Source: an uncultured Bacilli bacterium (lineage in GTDB: Bacteria > Bacillota_I > Bacilli_A > RF39 > UBA660). Taken from it: a stretch of 5,773 nucleotides of DNA. The position numbers and the translations under genes were made by a program. Location: contig CALVHK010000066.1 in the NCBI GenBank assembly GCA_944327405.1, forward strand, positions 1-5,773, written 5' to 3'. This document shows positions 5,633 through 5,773 of the stretch, in pieces. Under the pieces are notes generated by a model. The model did not search any database. It was not told the origin of the DNA and saw only the letters and a program-made list of their open reading frames with translations. The first letter of the stretch is position 1. Every line of letters starts with the position of its first letter.

Positions 5633-5773
5633 CTATTCTACTTTTCCAATTTTACCAAAAGGATACATAATAAAATTTGTTGTCCCTTTAATTTCATCAC
5701 GACTTACTTTGCCAAATGCCCTACTATCCAAAGAAACAACCCGATTATCACCTAAAATAAAGTATTCATCTTC
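5633..5773 (-). CDS. lepB: Type I signal peptidase, C-terminal end (partial)
   Basis: Only the last 46 residues are visible. They contain the signature box GDNRVVSLDSRAFG (GDNRxxSxDSRxxG), followed by KVSRDEIKG and a C-terminal YPFGKIGKVE. This matches the end of Gram-positive SipS/LepB proteins. These membrane-anchored Ser-Lys proteases remove signal peptides from secreted proteins at the outer face of the membrane. The catalytic Ser and Lys and the membrane anchor lie upstream, outside the window. In many Bacillota lepB lies just ahead of rbgA-rnhB, so the position supports the call. Here the zinc-ribbon and DinD genes are interposed. Confidence 0.93.
   Translation of the reverse strand, partial: EDEYFILGDNRVVSLDSRAFGKVSRDEIKGTTNFIMYPFGKIGKVE

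Noticed and set aside
1..5773. Defence island, CRISPR array, insertion sequence or tRNA/rRNA gene
   Set aside because: I saw no repeat-spacer pattern, transposase, terminal repeats or tRNA-like cloverleaf. The intergenic gaps are too short for an RNA gene apart from the dinD leader.

Overview
The window is AT-rich, gene-dense and entirely minus-strand. It reads like a piece of a low-GC Gram-positive (Bacillota, broad Bacilli/Erysipelotrichia/Mollicutes-related) chromosome. The evidence is the gene order, which matches the conserved Bacillota block of signal peptidase I, rbgA, rnhB and topA, together with strong AGGAGG-type ribosome binding sites and an LTA-synthase-type enzyme. All tryptophans are TGG, no full-length gene is interrupted by TGA, and the visible stops are TAA or TAG. 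This argues against the Mycoplasma-type code. I cannot name the genus.

Layout in the direction of transcription (high to low coordinates). First comes the 3' end of a type I signal peptidase gene (5633-5773). Eight bases further lies a small Cys-rich zinc-ribbon protein of unknown function (5151-5624), whose stop codon runs into an AT-rich intrinsic-terminator-like hairpin (5122-5152). Next is a good sigma-A-type promoter (5071-5099) and a leader of about 120 nt with a possible 12-codon leader ORF and an 8-bp inverted repeat. The leader precedes a DinD-family gene (4148-4942). Then follow rbgA (50S ribosome assembly GTPase), rnhB (RNase HII), a membrane LTA-synthase/phosphoglycerol-transferase-type enzyme, and the 5' part of topA (DNA topoisomerase I), which is cut by the window edge.

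rbgA, rnhB and the LTA-synthase-type gene overlap, by 11 and 35 nt, and topA starts 15 nt after the last of these. They look like one translationally coupled operon. I see no convincing terminator between dinD and rbgA, so the dinD promoter probably also feeds the housekeeping genes. The operon combines ribosome biogenesis, ribonucleotide removal, envelope polymer synthesis and supercoiling control. It has two less usual passengers relative to the Bacillota order I know: the DinD/zinc-ribbon pair between lepB and rbgA, and the LTA-synthase-type gene between rnhB and topA.

I do not see a defence island, CRISPR array, transposon, tRNA or rRNA. The points most worth a second look are the regulated-looking leader of dinD, which lacks LexA half-sites, the uncharacterised zinc-ribbon protein coupled to signal peptidase, the divergent LTA-synthase-type enzyme, and the non-canonical G4 motif in RbgA.
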